A DNA stretch of 64,000 bases from Photobacterium sp. CCB-ST2H9 (GCF_023151555.2 NZ_CP100426.1:682001-746000), one strand, 5' to 3'. Positions 17,074-27,052 are shown, counted from the stretch's first letter. Numbers and translations: made by a program. Notes: generated from the letters alone by a model not told the origin.

Positions 17074-18192
17074 TCAGCCGCGGTAGTAACGCTGCGGTAC
17101 AAACGGCATTTTCTCAACCGTCATCGGCAGCTTCTTGCCACGAACTTCAGCAAAAACTTCGGTACCAATCGCCGAAAACTCAGTTTTCACATACGCCATT
17201 GCAACCGGTGCTTCCTTGGTTGGTCCGAACGTACCACTGGTCACAACACCAATCTCATTGTCATTGGCATCAAACAGCTTGCTGCCTTCACGGACAGGTG
17301 CTTTTGACTGACCAATCAGACCAATACGCTTACGGGTAACGTCTTTGGTTTCAATCTGCTTCAGAATCAGATCTGCACCCGGAAAACCACCAGCACGCTC
17401 ACCGTCGGCACGACGTGGCTTACTGATCCCCCACAACAGGCTTGCTTCTACAGGCGTGGTTGTCGTATCGATATCATGGCCATACAGGCACAGACCGCAC
17501 TCAAGACGCAGGGAGTCACGCGCACCCAGACCAATCCACTCAACTTCTTCATAGCCAAGCAGAGTCCGTGCCAGCGTTTCCGCCTGATCAGACGGTACTG
17601 AGATTTCATAACCGTCTTCACCGGTATAACCCGAACGGCTTACGTAACACTCAACGCCCTGAAGCTCCAGCTTCACCGCATCCATGAACAGCATGTCACT
17701 GACCGCCGGGTTCAGACGCGCCAGAACCTCCGCAGCTTTCGGACCTTGCAGCGCCAGCAGCGCGCGATCATCAATCACTTCCATTGTCACATCTTCAGGC
17801 AGATGCGCCTGGATATGCGCAATATCCTGTGCTTTACAGGCCGCGTTCACCACGACGAACAGATGATCACCAAAATTCGTCACCATCAGATCGTCCAGAA
17901 TCCCGCCTTCTTCGTTGGTAAAGAACGCGTAACGCTGCTTGCCATCAGGCAGATCAATGATGTCAACCGGAACCAGCGCTTCCAGTGCCTTCGCTGCATT
18001 TGCGCCGTGCAGACGCAACTGACCCATGTGCGATACATCAAACAGACCGACAGATTCACGGCAGTGAATGTGCTCTTTACGTACGCCCAGCGCGTACTGA
18101 ACAGGCATGTCATAACCTGCAAAAGGGACCATTTTAGCGCCCATTTCAATATGAAGGGCATGCAAAGGTGTAACGAGAAGATCCTGTGACAT
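17074..18192 (-). CDS. gcvT: glycine cleavage system T protein (aminomethyltransferase)
   Basis: 372 aa. It takes the aminomethyl group from lipoyl-GcvH, releases ammonia and forms 5,10-methylene-tetrahydrofolate. Landmarks are PFAGYDMPVQY near the start, GLFDVSHMGQL (with the catalytic Asp region), SRSGYTGEDGYEI, GLGARDSLRLECGLCLYGHD and the C-terminal barrel with GVVTSGTFGPT. Here it is transcribed away from glyA-gcvH-gcvP and separated from them by the XRE-cupin regulator, an order seen on vibrio chromosome II. Its promoter carries one copy of the shared 10-mer (18302-18311). Confidence 0.97.
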   Translation of the reverse strand: MSQDLLVTPLHALHIEMGAKMVPFAGYDMPVQYALGVRKEHIHCRESVGLFDVSHMGQLRLHGANAAKALEALVPVDIIDLPDGKQRYAFFTNEEGGILDDLMVTNFGDHLFVVVNAACKAQDIAHIQAHLPEDVTMEVIDDRALLALQGPKAAEVLARLNPAVSDMLFMDAVKLELQGVECYVSRSGYTGEDGYEISVPSDQAETLARTLLGYEEVEWIGLGARDSLRLECGLCLYGHDIDTTTTPVEASLLWGISKPRRADGERAGGFPGADLILKQIETKDVTRKRIGLIGQSKAPVREGSKLFDANDNEIGVVTSGTFGPTKEAPVAMAYVKTEFSAIGTEVFAEVRGKKLPMTVEKMPFVPQRYYRG

Positions 18193-18300
18193 TGATTTTT
18201 ACTCCATTCACCGCACTGCGGCTGTTCCATCAATTCCTGTGACGGGCTTAATCACCAGTCACCGTGAAGATGTTGCTAGCTTGTTGCTAAAATCGCTCTT

Positions 18301-18325
18301 GTTTCCAATAGTAGACAAAGTTTCC
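18301..18325. promoter_or_regulatory. operator-like site A, gcvT promoter
   Basis: TTTCCAATAG (18302-18311) is the reverse complement of CTATTGGAAA, the 10-mer also found in front of the regulator gene and glyA. A second GTTTCC lies at 18320-18325, 19 bp on, about two helical turns. It is about 110 bp before the gcvT start. Confidence 0.6.
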
Positions 18326-18401
18326 CAACTCTCAACCGACCATGTCACAAAATTGTGACGAAAGCTGAAAGCTCTCTGCTGTGTCTGCTGCTCAAATCTC
18401 T

Positions 18402-19037
18402 TCAGGATGCCGTGACCCAGAGAATGTGCGCATCTTCATCACTGACCGACGCCAGCATATGGCCCATGGTGGCATCGTAATAAACCGAATCCCCTTCATT
18501 GAGTTGAACGGGCTCGTAGAATTCAGAAAAAAACAGAATAGTTCCGGACAGAACCAGCAGAAACTCCTCACCGTCATGACGAATCCAGTCGGGATAGTCC
18601 TCAAACCGCCGGGCACGCACACGAGATTTAAACGGCATCATCTTTTTGTTTCGCAGTTGCGTTGCCAGTAACTCATGCTCGTAAGTCGTGGTCGGATGCG
18701 GCTTACCTTCGTCTTTCCGGGTAATATCCCGACGGCCGGTCGCCATAATTTGTTTCGGTGGCGCAAAGAGTTGCGGAATATCGATCTGTAAACCGCTGGC
18801 CAGTTTCTGCATCGCCTGAAAGGTCGGAGAAATCTGCTCGTTTTCAATTTTAGATAAAGTTGAGCGTGCCAGCCCGGTTCGCTTACTGGCTTCTTCCAGT
18901 GTCAGGCCATGAGCCATCCTGATGTCTTTCAGCCGCTTTCCGAGCTGCATCGGCTCAATACTTTCTTTATCAGGTTCCTGGTCCCTGGCCACAGTCAATG
19001 ATGGATACGGATCCACGTGGTTTTCATCACTTGTCAT
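18402..19037 (-). CDS. XRE-cupin transcriptional regulator of the glycine cleavage locus
   Basis: 211 aa. An acidic N-terminal extension (1-30) is followed by a helix-turn-helix of the XRE type (about 33-87: LGKRLKDIRMAHGLTLEEASKRTGLARSTLSKIENEQISP) and a C-terminal cupin (about 130-208: GEEFLLVLSGTILFFSEFYEPVQLNEGDSVYYDATMGHML). This design usually senses a small ligand through the cupin. Position between gcvT and glyA, plus repeated operator-like sequences at all three promoters, makes it the likely local regulator, including of itself. The ligand (glycine or a related metabolite) is not known from the sequence. Confidence 0.85.
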   Translation of the reverse strand: MTSDENHVDPYPSLTVARDQEPDKESIEPMQLGKRLKDIRMAHGLTLEEASKRTGLARSTLSKIENEQISPTFQAMQKLASGLQIDIPQLFAPPKQIMATGRRDITRKDEGKPHPTTTYEHELLATQLRNKKMMPFKSRVRARRFEDYPDWIRHDGEEFLLVLSGTILFFSEFYEPVQLNEGDSVYYDATMGHMLASVSDEDAHILWVTAS

Positions 19038-19142
19038 CTTTGCCCTCCAAGGCGACTTCTGACCTCATTCTGGCACAGGCTGTTCACAACAGGAAAGCGA
19101 GCCAGTAACAAAACTATGACCAAGGCATCATATTTGAAATAA

Positions 19143-19160
19143 AGTTTCCTATTGGAAACT
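19143..19160. promoter_or_regulatory. operator-like site B, regulator promoter
   Basis: AGTTTCC-TATT-GGAAACT, a perfect 7-bp dyad with a 4-bp centre, includes the shared CTATTGGAAA (19149-19158). It is about 105 bp upstream of the XRE-cupin gene start and is the most symmetric of the three sites. Confidence 0.65.
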
Positions 19161-19368
19161 CGTCGAAAAACAAAGCAACCTACCCGCCGAAAAATCGCGT
19201 CTCAAGACGTAAAGGCCATCCCGAAACCAGAAAGCAAGCCGCAGCCATTTCCGCCCTCAACCCTTGCCAGCCCTGGTATTGATGACTGACTATAATTAGA
19301 GTCAGCACACATTTCTGATAAGCAGATACTGAAAATTTCGTGCCTATCATAGAAATTAACATGACAAG

Positions 19369-19384
19369 AAGCAAACGTTTGCGT
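19369..19384. promoter_or_regulatory. PurR box upstream of glyA
   Basis: AAGCAAACGTTTGCGT fits the PurR operator consensus (ANGCAANCGNTTNCNT) at every fixed position. PurR repression of glyA is established in E. coli; here it would link one-carbon supply to purine state. Confidence 0.75.
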
Positions 19385-19417
19385 AAGATTGTGACCACTA
19401 AAGTGAACGATTATCCA

Positions 19418-19427
19418 CTATTGGAAA
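19418..19427. promoter_or_regulatory. operator-like site C, glyA promoter
   Basis: CTATTGGAAA, identical over 10 bases to sites A and B, 34 bp downstream of the PurR box. Confidence 0.6.
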
Positions 19428-19439
19428 TTTTGATTTGAT

Positions 19440-19601
19440 CCGTTATCAATAGAGGCGTATGTTACGCACTTGTTAGGCAGGCGCAATCAGACGCATACCT
19501 CCCAAGACAAGGAAGCGACAATAACGAGACATCACAATAGATACCGCTCTGCCTGCCGTGACAGTGAATCGGTTCAGGGCGCGAATTGAGGATAACGTGA
19601 A
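19440..19601 (+). other. long glyA 5' leader with possible RNA structure
   Basis: About 160 bases with no ORF lie between operator C and glyA. GAGG (19452-19455) plus TATG (19458-19461) can pair with CATA plus CCTC (19494-19501), a stem with a 2-nt bulge. I do not see the conserved cores of the glycine riboswitch in it. It could be just an untranslated leader. Confidence 0.4.
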
Positions 19602-20897
19602 ATGAAAACTTCATACCAAAACCATGACCTGGAGATGTTCTTCTCAACCAACCTCTCTGAGGTGGATGGTGCTGTGAACGCTGGGATTGCAGCCGAGCTG
19701 AACCGCCAGAATCAGCAAATTGAGCTGATTGCATCAGAGAATATCGTTTCCAAAGCCGTCATGCAGGCACAAGGCTCCTGTCTGACCAACAAATATGCGG
19801 AAGGTTATGCCGGTCGTCGTTATTACGGCGGTTGTGAACATGTGGATGAAGTTGAGCGTATTGCCATTGCACGCGCCAAACAGCTGTTCCAGTGTGAATA
19901 CGTCAACGTTCAGCCGCACTCCGGTGCTCAGGCAAACGGTGCTGTGATGCTGGCGCTGCTGCAACCGGGCGATACGATTCTCGGGATGTCTCTGGATGCC
20001 GGTGGTCACCTGACACACGGTGCGCGTCCTGCCCTCTCCGGTAAATGGTTTAACGCAGTTCAGTATGGTGTCAGACAAGGCAGTTGCGACATCGACTATG
20101 ATCAAGTGCGCGAGCTGGCTATCGAACATCAGCCAAAAATGATTATTGCCGGGGGTTCCGCCATTCCCCGTCAGGTGGATTTCGAAAAATTCCGTGCGAT
20201 CGCGGACGAAGTCGGTGCATACCTGATGGTTGATATGGCCCACATTGCCGGTCTGATTGCCGCAGGTGAACATCCGTCACCGCTGCCGCATGCACATGTC
20301 GTGACAACGACAACGCACAAAACCCTGCGTGGTCCGCGAGGTGGCATGATTCTGACCAACCACGAAGACATCAACAAGAAGATTAACTCTGCGGTCTTCC
20401 CGGGTCTGCAAGGCGGTCCGCTGATGCATGTCATCGCAGGTAAAGCCGTCGCGTTAGGCGAAGCGCTGGAGCCAGAATTCAAGCTGTATATCAAAAATGT
20501 GATCAACAATGCGAAGGTGCTGGCTGAAACCCTGCAAACCCGTGGTTGTGACATTGTCACAGGTGGTACAGATACTCACCTGATGCTGGTTGACCTGCGT
20601 CCGAAAGGACTGAAAGGCAATCAGGTTGAAGAAGCGCTGGAGCGCGCGGGAATCACCTGTAATAAGAACGGCATTCCGTTCGACCCTGAAAAACCAATGG
20701 TCACTTCAGGAATCCGTTTGGGCACACCGGCGGGCACCAGCAGAGGCTTCGGCGAAGCAGAATTCAGACAAATCGGCGAGTGGATCGGCGATGTCCTGGA
20801 TGGCCTGGCAGCCAATCCGGAAGACAACAGTGAAACCGAACAACGCGTGAAGCAGCAAGTTCAGAAACTATGCGGCCGCTTCCCGCTGTATCAGTAA
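19602..20897 (+). CDS. glyA: serine hydroxymethyltransferase
   Basis: 431 aa. It interconverts serine and glycine with tetrahydrofolate, using PLP. Landmarks are [54 protein letters not shown] and [14 protein letters not shown] with the Schiff-base Lys240. The N-terminus ([22 protein letters not shown]) is about 10 residues longer than typical GlyA, and the gene sits in the gcv locus, so this is likely the catabolic second copy that vibrios carry beside a housekeeping glyA elsewhere. First gene of glyA-gcvH-gcvP. Confidence 0.97.
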   Translation: MKTSYQNHDLEMFFSTNLSEVDGAVNAGIAAELNRQNQQIELIASENIVSKAVMQAQGSCLTNKYAEGYAGRRYYGGCEHVDEVERIAIARAKQLFQCEYVNVQPHSGAQANGAVMLALLQPGDTILGMSLDAGGHLTHGARPALSGKWFNAVQYGVRQGSCDIDYDQVRELAIEHQPKMIIAGGSAIPRQVDFEKFRAIADEVGAYLMVDMAHIAGLIAAGEHPSPLPHAHVVTTTTHKTLRGPRGGMILTNHEDINKKINSAVFPGLQGGPLMHVIAGKAVALGEALEPEFKLYIKNVINNAKVLAETLQTRGCDIVTGGTDTHLMLVDLRPKGLKGNQVEEALERAGITCNKNGIPFDPEKPMVTSGIRLGTPAGTSRGFGEAEFRQIGEWIGDVLDGLAANPEDNSETEQRVKQQVQKLCGRFPLYQ

Positions 20898-21006
20898 TTT
20901 CATTTTGCCGTGTGCGTTGAAGGACACGGTAAGCAGGAAAACACCGGCAGGGAAATCTGCCGGGATAAATAACAAAGATGCGGAAACATTGCGCAAGGAG
21001 ATTCAA

Positions 21007-21381
21007 ATGAGCAACCTGAAGTTTACTGAAAGCCACGAGTGGGTACGCGACAACGGTGACGGCACTATCACCATGGGTATCACAGACCACGCTCAGGAGC
21101 TGCTGGGTGATGTGGTTTTCGTAGACCTGCCGGAAGTTGGTGGCAGCACTGAAGCTGGTGAAACTTTCTCTCTGGTTGAGTCTGTCAAAGCCGCGTCAGA
21201 CATTTATGCACCTGTCACTGGTGAAGTCGTTGAAATCAATGAAGAACTGGGCGACAGCCCTGAACTGATCAACGAAGAACCATTCGAAGGTGGCTGGATT
21301 GCTAAAATCAAAGTTGCTGATGTCGAAGAGCTGAGCAAGCTGATCGATGAAGACCAATACAAGGCAAGCATCGAAGACTAA
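21007..21381 (+). CDS. gcvH: glycine cleavage system H protein
   Basis: 124-aa lipoyl carrier shuttling the aminomethyl intermediate between GcvP, GcvT and the L protein. The lipoylated Lys is K61 in [18 protein letters not shown]. The frame is open upstream to 20905, but the ATG at 21007 gives [19 protein letters not shown], the conserved N-terminus, and has AAGGAGATT as RBS, so 21007 is chosen. It follows glyA by about 110 bp. Confidence 0.97.
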   Translation: MSNLKFTESHEWVRDNGDGTITMGITDHAQELLGDVVFVDLPEVGGSTEAGETFSLVESVKAASDIYAPVTGEVVEINEELGDSPELINEEPFEGGWIAKIKVADVEELSKLIDEDQYKASIED

Positions 21382-21489
21382 GGAACACTGCGGCTTTCAA
21401 TCCATTGGAAGCCGTTTTTCCACCCAAGAGATTTCTCGCCATTGCCGGCAGATGGCTGGCAATGTGTAGTAACTGTTCAGGAAAGAACC

Positions 21490-24372
21490 ATGACCGACAT
21501 GAACCTTTTACATGCACTGAGTGACGACAAAGCCTTCGCTGGCCGTCACAACGGCCCGAATGAAGCACAGCAAGCAACCATGCTGCAGTCCATTGGTGTC
21601 GACAGCATTGACAAGTTGATTGAAGAAACTGTCCCGGCTTCCATTCGTCTGAAAGAAGCGATGAAGCTGGATCAGCCGCAAAGCGAAGCAGAAATGCTGG
21701 CTGCGCTGAAAGCCGTTGCCAGCAAAAACGTCATCAACCGCAGTTTCATCGGTCAGGGTTACTACAATACCTTCACGCCGAACGTGATTTTGCGTAACGT
21801 GCTGGAAAATCCGGGCTGGTATACCGCTTATACACCTTATCAGCCAGAAATTTCTCAGGGCCGCCTTGAATCGCTGCTGAACTACCAGCAAATGATCATG
21901 GACCTGACCGGCATGGAACTGGCAAACGCCTCCTTGCTGGACGAAGCTACGGCTGCGGCTGAAGCCATGACCCTGTGTCAGCGCGCCAGCAAAAACAAGG
22001 GCAAAGCATTCTTCGTCTCCACCGATCTGCACCCGCAAACGGTTGACGTTGTGACCACCCGTGCTGGATACATCGGCATTGAAATTATTCGCGGCAAAAC
22101 CGACGAGCTGGACAATCACGATGTCTTCGGTGCGCTGGTTCAGTACCCGGGCACCACAGGTGCAGTTGCCGACCTGACCGACATCATCGAAAAAGCACAC
22201 GCGAAAAAAACACTGGTTGCTGTTGCTTCTGATCTGCTGGCCCTGACCATTCTGAAAGCGCCGGGTGAAATGGGTGCTGACGTTGTAATCGGCAGTGCAC
22301 AGCGCTTCGGTGTTCCAATGGGCTTTGGTGGTCCGCACGCTGGCTTCATGGCGACCAAAGATGCTCACAAACGCACGATGCCAGGCCGTGTAATTGGCGT
22401 TTCCAAAGATGCCAAAGGCAATCAGGCGCTGCGGATGGCGATGCAAACCCGTGAACAGCACATCCGTCGTGAGAAAGCGACCTCAAACATCTGTACCGCT
22501 CAGGCGCTGCTGGCCAACATGGCTGCGTTCTACGCCCTGTATCATGGTCCTGAAGGTCTGCGCAAAATCGGACGCCGGGTTCACCACCTGACTGCAATTC
22601 TGGCTGCCGGTCTGAAGAATGCGGGTCTGGTGCTGGAAAACGACTCTTTCTTCGACACCATTACCGTCAACACCGGTAAACAAACCAATGCTGTCTACAA
22701 AAAAGCACTGGATGCCGGAATGAACCTGCGCCAATTTGGTGACAAACTGGGTGTGAGCCTGGATGAAACCACCACAGTTGCCGATGTTGAAGAACTGCTG
22801 GAAATCTTTACTGGTCAGGCGCTGAGAGCTTCTGCTTTCACTGATGACATCGCTGCAGACGAATTTGCGGCCATTCCGGAAAGCTGCCGTCGTACCAGCA
22901 AGTACCTGACTCACCCGGTGTTTAACCAGTACCACAGTGAAACGCAAATGATGCGTTACATGAAAAAACTGGAAAATAAAGACTACTCACTGACTCACGG
23001 GATGATTCCGCTGGGCAGCTGTACCATGAAGCTGAATGCTGCAGCAGAAATGATCCCGGTGACCTGGCCAGAATTCGGTGCACTACACCCGTTCGCGCCG
23101 GCTGATCAATCGAAAGGTTATCAGGAACTGGCAGGCAAACTGTCTGAAATGCTGTGTTCAATCACGGGCTATGACGCGTTCTCACTGCAACCAAACTCGG
23201 GAGCACAGGGTGAGTACGCAGGTCTGATCGCAATTCAGCGCTACCATGAAGCGAACAACGAAGGTCATCGTAACGTCTGCCTGATCCCAAGTTCAGCGCA
23301 CGGCACCAACCCGGCTTCAGCAGCCATGGTTTCCATGAAAGTGGTCGTCGTTGGCTGTGACAGCAACGGGAACATCGACGTTGAAGATCTGAAAGCGAAG
23401 ATCGAAAAACACCGCGACAACCTGTCGTGCATCATGATCACCTACCCTTCAACGCACGGCGTTTACGAAGAAGCGGTTCGTGAAGTGTGCGATCTGGTCC
23501 ACGCGGCAGGCGGTCAGGTTTATCTGGACGGCGCGAACATGAACGCACAGGTTGGTCTGACCAATCCGGGCTTCATCGGTTCTGACGTATCGCACCTGAA
23601 CCTGCACAAAACCTTCTGTATCCCTCACGGCGGCGGCGGTCCGGGCATGGGTCCAATCGGTGTGAAATCACACCTGGCACCATTCCTGCCAGGCCACGTT
23701 GAGTCTGTGAACGCAACCGAAGGCGCACAATACGCGGTTTCTGCAGCCGAGCTGGGTTCTGCCTCGATTCTGCCAATCTCATACGCCTATATCGCCATGA
23801 TGGGCTCAGAAGGTCTGACTCAGGCAACCAAACTGGCGATTCTGAACGCCAACTATGTGATGGAGCGTCTGCGTGACCACTACCCTGTGCTGTACCGCGG
23901 TACACACGGCCGTATCGCGCACGAATGTATTATCGACATCCGTCCGCTGAAAGAAGCGTCAGGCATTTCTGAAGAAGACGTGGCGAAGCGTCTGATGGAC
24001 TACGGTTTCCACGCGCCAACCATGTCCTTCCCGGTTGCCGGTACCCTGATGATCGAGCCAACTGAATCGGAAGATCTGGCAGAACTGGATCGCTTCTGCG
24101 ACGCCATGATCGCCATCCGTCAGGAAATCGCCCGCGTTCAGTCTGGTGAATGGCCGCTGGAAGACAACCCGCTGGTGAACGCACCGCATACTCAGGTTGA
24201 CCTGATGGAAGCCGAGTGGAACCACACTTACAACCGTGAACTGGCTTGCTACCCATCGGTACAGGCCAAAGACGCCAAGTACTGGCCGACCGTCAACCGT
24301 GTCGACAACGTATTCGGTGACCGGAATCTGGTGTGCTCGTGCCCAAGCATCGAGAACTATATTGAGGACTAA
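21490..24372 (+). CDS. gcvP: glycine dehydrogenase (decarboxylating), P protein
   Basis: 960-aa PLP homodimer enzyme that decarboxylates glycine and loads the aminomethyl group on GcvH. N- and C-terminal halves are the two ancestral subunits fused. The PLP lysine is K707 in [18 protein letters not shown], preceded by [11 protein letters not shown] and followed by a family-typical Gly-rich loop. The ATG at 21490 gives the usual [23 protein letters not shown] start, with AGGAAAGAACC upstream; earlier in-frame starts are rejected. Last gene of the operon, with a strong terminator. Confidence 0.97.
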   Translation: MTDMNLLHALSDDKAFAGRHNGPNEAQQATMLQSIGVDSIDKLIEETVPASIRLKEAMKLDQPQSEAEMLAALKAVASKNVINRSFIGQGYYNTFTPNVILRNVLENPGWYTAYTPYQPEISQGRLESLLNYQQMIMDLTGMELANASLLDEATAAAEAMTLCQRASKNKGKAFFVSTDLHPQTVDVVTTRAGYIGIEIIRGKTDELDNHDVFGALVQYPGTTGAVADLTDIIEKAHAKKTLVAVASDLLALTILKAPGEMGADVVIGSAQRFGVPMGFGGPHAGFMATKDAHKRTMPGRVIGVSKDAKGNQALRMAMQTREQHIRREKATSNICTAQALLANMAAFYALYHGPEGLRKIGRRVHHLTAILAAGLKNAGLVLENDSFFDTITVNTGKQTNAVYKKALDAGMNLRQFGDKLGVSLDETTTVADVEELLEIFTGQALRASAFTDDIAADEFAAIPESCRRTSKYLTHPVFNQYHSETQMMRYMKKLENKDYSLTHGMIPLGSCTMKLNAAAEMIPVTWPEFGALHPFAPADQSKGYQELAGKLSEMLCSITGYDAFSLQPNSGAQGEYAGLIAIQRYHEANNEGHRNVCLIPSSAHGTNPASAAMVSMKVVVVGCDSNGNIDVEDLKAKIEKHRDNLSCIMITYPSTHGVYEEAVREVCDLVHAAGGQVYLDGANMNAQVGLTNPGFIGSDVSHLNLHKTFCIPHGGGGPGMGPIGVKSHLAPFLPGHVESVNATEGAQYAVSAAELGSASILPISYAYIAMMGSEGLTQATKLAILNANYVMERLRDHYPVLYRGTHGRIAHECIIDIRPLKEASGISEEDVAKRLMDYGFHAPTMSFPVAGTLMIEPTESEDLAELDRFCDAMIAIRQEIARVQSGEWPLEDNPLVNAPHTQVDLMEAEWNHTYNRELACYPSVQAKDAKYWPTVNRVDNVFGDRNLVCSCPSIENYIED

Positions 24373-24398
24373 TTGTTCTTGATCTCGAAGTAAAATAG

Positions 24399-24426
24399 AA
24401 AGCGAGGCCAATGGCCTCGCTTTTTT
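24399..24426. terminator. gcvP terminator
   Basis: AAAGCGAGGCC (24399-24409) / GGCCTCGCTTT (24413-24423) with an AAT loop and a T-tract. It also lies 12 bp from the stop of the convergent acetyltransferase. Confidence 0.92.
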
Positions 24427-24437
24427 CTTGTCTGTTT

Positions 24438-24950
24438 TCATCCGTAGAATGACTGATGAAAACTCACTTCACCAACAGGAATCGGACTGCATGCTTTCAG
24501 CCGCTGAATCATGAAGTATTCTGCCGGTACGCCCGGTAATGTCAGATTCACATGGGATTCAAATCCAAACCTTTGGTAATACGCGGGTTCGCCCAGTAGC
24601 ACAACACCATCAGCCCCTTGCGCCAATAGCCGTGATAAACCTGCTTCGATTAATTTGCCGCCAATACCCTGGCCTTGTCGCTCAGGAGCGACAGAAACAG
24701 GCGCCAATCCAAACCAATTTGATGATTCGCCTGCAATACAAACCGGAGAAAATGCAATGTGCCCGATGATACCAGTTTCATCTTCAGCGACTAAAGATAG
24801 TGCCAACGCTTTATTTTCTCTCAACCGATTCACAATCAAGTGTTCATTGGGTTCTGCGCCGGGCGCATGAGACGGATGGTTTTTAAATGCTGCCCATGTG
24901 AGTGTTTCAATCTTTTCTAAATCTGTAATGTGCTCATTTCTGATATTCAT
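24438..24950 (-). CDS. GNAT family N-acetyltransferase (YhbS-like)
   Basis: 170 aa. The acetyl-CoA pyrophosphate loop is visible in LAPVSVAPERQGQGIGGKLIEAGL, preceded by LVAEDETGIIGHIAFSPV and followed by GVVLLGEPAYYQRFGFES, typical of YhbS-type acetyltransferases. It starts only 3 bases after the stop of the MerR-methyltransferase gene, so the pair is one operon from the MerR-type promoter. The acetylated substrate is unknown; a drug or toxic small molecule is plausible because of the partner gene. Confidence 0.85.
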   Translation of the reverse strand: MNIRNEHITDLEKIETLTWAAFKNHPSHAPGAEPNEHLIVNRLRENKALALSLVAEDETGIIGHIAFSPVCIAGESSNWFGLAPVSVAPERQGQGIGGKLIEAGLSRLLAQGADGVVLLGEPAYYQRFGFESHVNLTLPGVPAEYFMIQRLKACSPIPVGEVSFHQSFYG

Positions 24951-24953
24951 GTG

Positions 24954-26123
24954 TTACTTTCTCTCTAAAATAAATATCTGGTATCCGTACTGACCCAAAT
25001 ATTTGTTGTGAAATTCAATCTCCGCCCGAATGTCACTCAACGCATTTGAGCTAAACGTGTTTTCATCAAGCTGGTCGATCTTCGTTTTCAGCGGTTGAAG
25101 ATAATTTTTCCAGGCTTCAGGACTAAGTTGATAATTTTCAACCAATTTAAATCCGCTTTGTTCCATCATTTGAATTCGCTGGGCTACTGAAGACATATCA
25201 GGGTAATGATGCTGCCAGTACGTTCGCACTTTGGCATCCGGAGCATCGGTTAGCCAGACCAAATCACTCAATACCATCAGTCCGTGTGGTTTTAAGAAAT
25301 ACTTCCATTGTTCAATTGCTTGCTGAACACCCATAATATATGCGCTTCCTTCTGACCAAATCACATCAAACTGATGCTGAGAAAAAGGCATATCAGTCAT
25401 ACTTGCACAGACAGTTTTTACATTTCCTGATTCTCTATGACTGACAAAGTTTTCTTTCAGGCAGCAGAGGCAATATTCATCGTTATCCAGTGCCGTAATA
25501 GCAAACTGACTGTGTTTTTGAATCACAGCAGTTGCAACGCCTTTTCCGCAGCCAACTTCAAGAAGCTCACCAGAAAGACTGGGCATCATCGTCAAAGCCC
25601 TTTGGGTATCGGCATCGCTTCCTGGCCCCAAGCGCTCAAGCCCTTCAAAAATTCTTTCAAATTCTGCCATATACTCTTCATGTGCGTTCATATCTTTAGA
25701 TAACCATTTCAACCGAAGCGCCTGTTTTTCACTAAACCCCTGCTTCATCAGCCAATTCAGGTGAGCCTCTGGTGCCTGACTCTCAAGTGTCTGATGCCAC
25801 GCCCGCATTGAATCCATTCCCAGTAAAGCAGCCAACAATGCTCTGGATTTCTCCTTTTGCATGATTTCAGCATCAAGTGCGTTCAATCTCTGCGTCAGCT
25901 GCTCCCGGTCAATTTTTGCTTCCATACAATCCTGACACTCTTTGAGTGTCAGCCCACCACTCTGCAACTGAAGGAGCAATCTGAGTTTCTGGACATCAAG
26001 CTCTGTAAATTGGCGATATCCATTTGCCTGTCTCTTTGAGGTGATCAATCCAATTTTTTCGTAATACAACAATGTTGAACGGCTTAACCCAACAATTTCA
26101 GCCAATTCAGATATCCGATACAT
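24954..26123 (-). CDS. MerR-type regulator fused to a SAM-dependent methyltransferase
   Basis: 389 aa. Residues 1-70 are a MerR winged helix (YRISELAEIVGLSRSTLLYYEKIGLI, NGYRQFTELDVQKLRLLLQL), residues about 70-100 the dimerisation helix. The C-terminal part is a class I methyltransferase, with the SAM loop LLEVGCGKGVA (E189-A197), the acidic residue in ALDNDEY (D213) and IWSEGSAYIMGV as motif post-I/II. Cysteines C63/C66 and the C218-L-C-C cluster could sense a metal or thiol. The single chain implies one protein both controls the promoter and performs the methylation. The upstream promoter has the 19-bp spacer typical of MerR targets, so autoregulation is expected. Confidence 0.88.
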   Translation of the reverse strand: MYRISELAEIVGLSRSTLLYYEKIGLITSKRQANGYRQFTELDVQKLRLLLQLQSGGLTLKECQDCMEAKIDREQLTQRLNALDAEIMQKEKSRALLAALLGMDSMRAWHQTLESQAPEAHLNWLMKQGFSEKQALRLKWLSKDMNAHEEYMAEFERIFEGLERLGPGSDADTQRALTMMPSLSGELLEVGCGKGVATAVIQKHSQFAITALDNDEYCLCCLKENFVSHRESGNVKTVCASMTDMPFSQHQFDVIWSEGSAYIMGVQQAIEQWKYFLKPHGLMVLSDLVWLTDAPDAKVRTYWQHHYPDMSSVAQRIQMMEQSGFKLVENYQLSPEAWKNYLQPLKTKIDQLDENTFSSNALSDIRAEIEFHNKYLGQYGYQIFILERK

Positions 26124-26148
26124 GGGTCATCCTCTGTTTGATGCGCGC

Positions 26149-26179
26149 ACTTTAAACTATGAAGCTTTAGACAGGTCAA
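26149..26179 (-). promoter_or_regulatory. MerR-type promoter with 19-bp spacer
   Basis: On the minus strand TTGACC (26174-26179) is followed after exactly 19 bases by TAAAGT (26149-26154). The spacer is centred on the palindrome AAGCTT (26162-26167). Overlong 19-bp spacers with a central dyad are the hallmark of promoters activated by MerR regulators. It lies 26 bp upstream of the fusion gene. Confidence 0.7.
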
Positions 26180-26347
26180 GGCCAATCATCAGTGATTCAT
26201 TCGGGATCATTCTGAGAGTAAAGAGCCGAACATTCATATACCGATGTATGGCATCAAACTACAGAAATACGTCTGGTGATTTCTTCTCAGAATGAAGCAA
26301 TTGATGAAAACGAGAGAAAATGAAAAGAGAGAGAAGAGAGATTAAAT

Positions 26348-26384
26348 GCCCGGTTTTATTCAGCAGAACACAACAAAACCGGGC
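26348..26384. terminator. hairpin downstream of the LysE gene
   Basis: A perfect 10-bp stem GCCCGGTTTT (26348-26357) / AAAACCGGGC (26375-26384) with a 17-nt loop lies 33 bp past the LysE stop. No long T-tract, so it may be a transcript-stabilising hairpin rather than a strong terminator. Confidence 0.5.
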
Positions 26385-26416
26385 TAAGGCAGAACGAGGA
26401 TAAGACGGCGTTCCTT

Positions 26417-27052
26417 TTAGCCCTGCGAAGCAACCAGCAACCGGACCCCAAACACACCAAACAGCGTCGCGGTAAAGCGGGACAACCACTTCTTCACGGA
26501 AAGATTCACCGTCAATTTATGACTGATAGAGGCTGAAACCCAAGCAATGAAGTGACACCACAACATGCCGTTGAAGTTAAAAATCAGTCCCAGAACGATA
26601 AACGCCAACGCCTTGTTATCGCTGGATGCAGAGATGAATTGCGGCATGAATGCGAGAAAGAAAACTGCGATTTTCGGATTGAACAGATTGGTGATCAATC
26701 CCTGAGTGTAGATTCGTTTCAGTGAGGCCTTCGGTTTTTGAATCACCTCCGCCTGCTCCGTCTCACCACGGCTTCTGAGCATACTGATTGCCATATAAAT
26801 CAGGTATGCGCCACCCAGCACTTTGACGAGGGTAAATGCCGTTGCTGACGTGGCTAACAAAGCCGATAAACCCAACGCTGCGGCAACAATGTGAATCAGC
26901 GTCCCAGTGCCGATTCCTAATGCAGCGGCAGATCCCGCTTTGAATCCCTGCGTTGCTGCACGCCCTGCAATCAACAGTGAGTCCGGCCCGGGAATCATAT
27001 TCAGTAACAAACCAGAGACCACAAACAACCACAAGTTCTCGATACCAAACAT
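26417..27052 (-). CDS. LysE/RhtB family amino-acid exporter
   Basis: 211 aa with about six membrane helices. The family signature near the N-terminus is LNMIPGPDSLLIAGRAATQGFKAG; later GGAYLIYMAISMLRSRG and QGLITNLFNPKIAVFFLAFMPQFI are also standard. It exports amino acids or derivatives. RBS AAGGAG is 7 bases ahead of the ATG. Monocistronic; substrate unknown. Confidence 0.9.
   Translation of the reverse strand: MFGIENLWLFVVSGLLLNMIPGPDSLLIAGRAATQGFKAGSAAALGIGTGTLIHIVAAALGLSALLATSATAFTLVKVLGGAYLIYMAISMLRSRGETEQAEVIQKPKASLKRIYTQGLITNLFNPKIAVFFLAFMPQFISASSDNKALAFIVLGLIFNFNGMLWCHFIAWVSASISHKLTVNLSVKKWLSRFTATLFGVFGVRLLVASQG

Noticed and set aside
18193..19601. Glycine riboswitch upstream of gcvT or glyA
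   Set aside because: The conserved cores of the aptamer could not be found on either strand.
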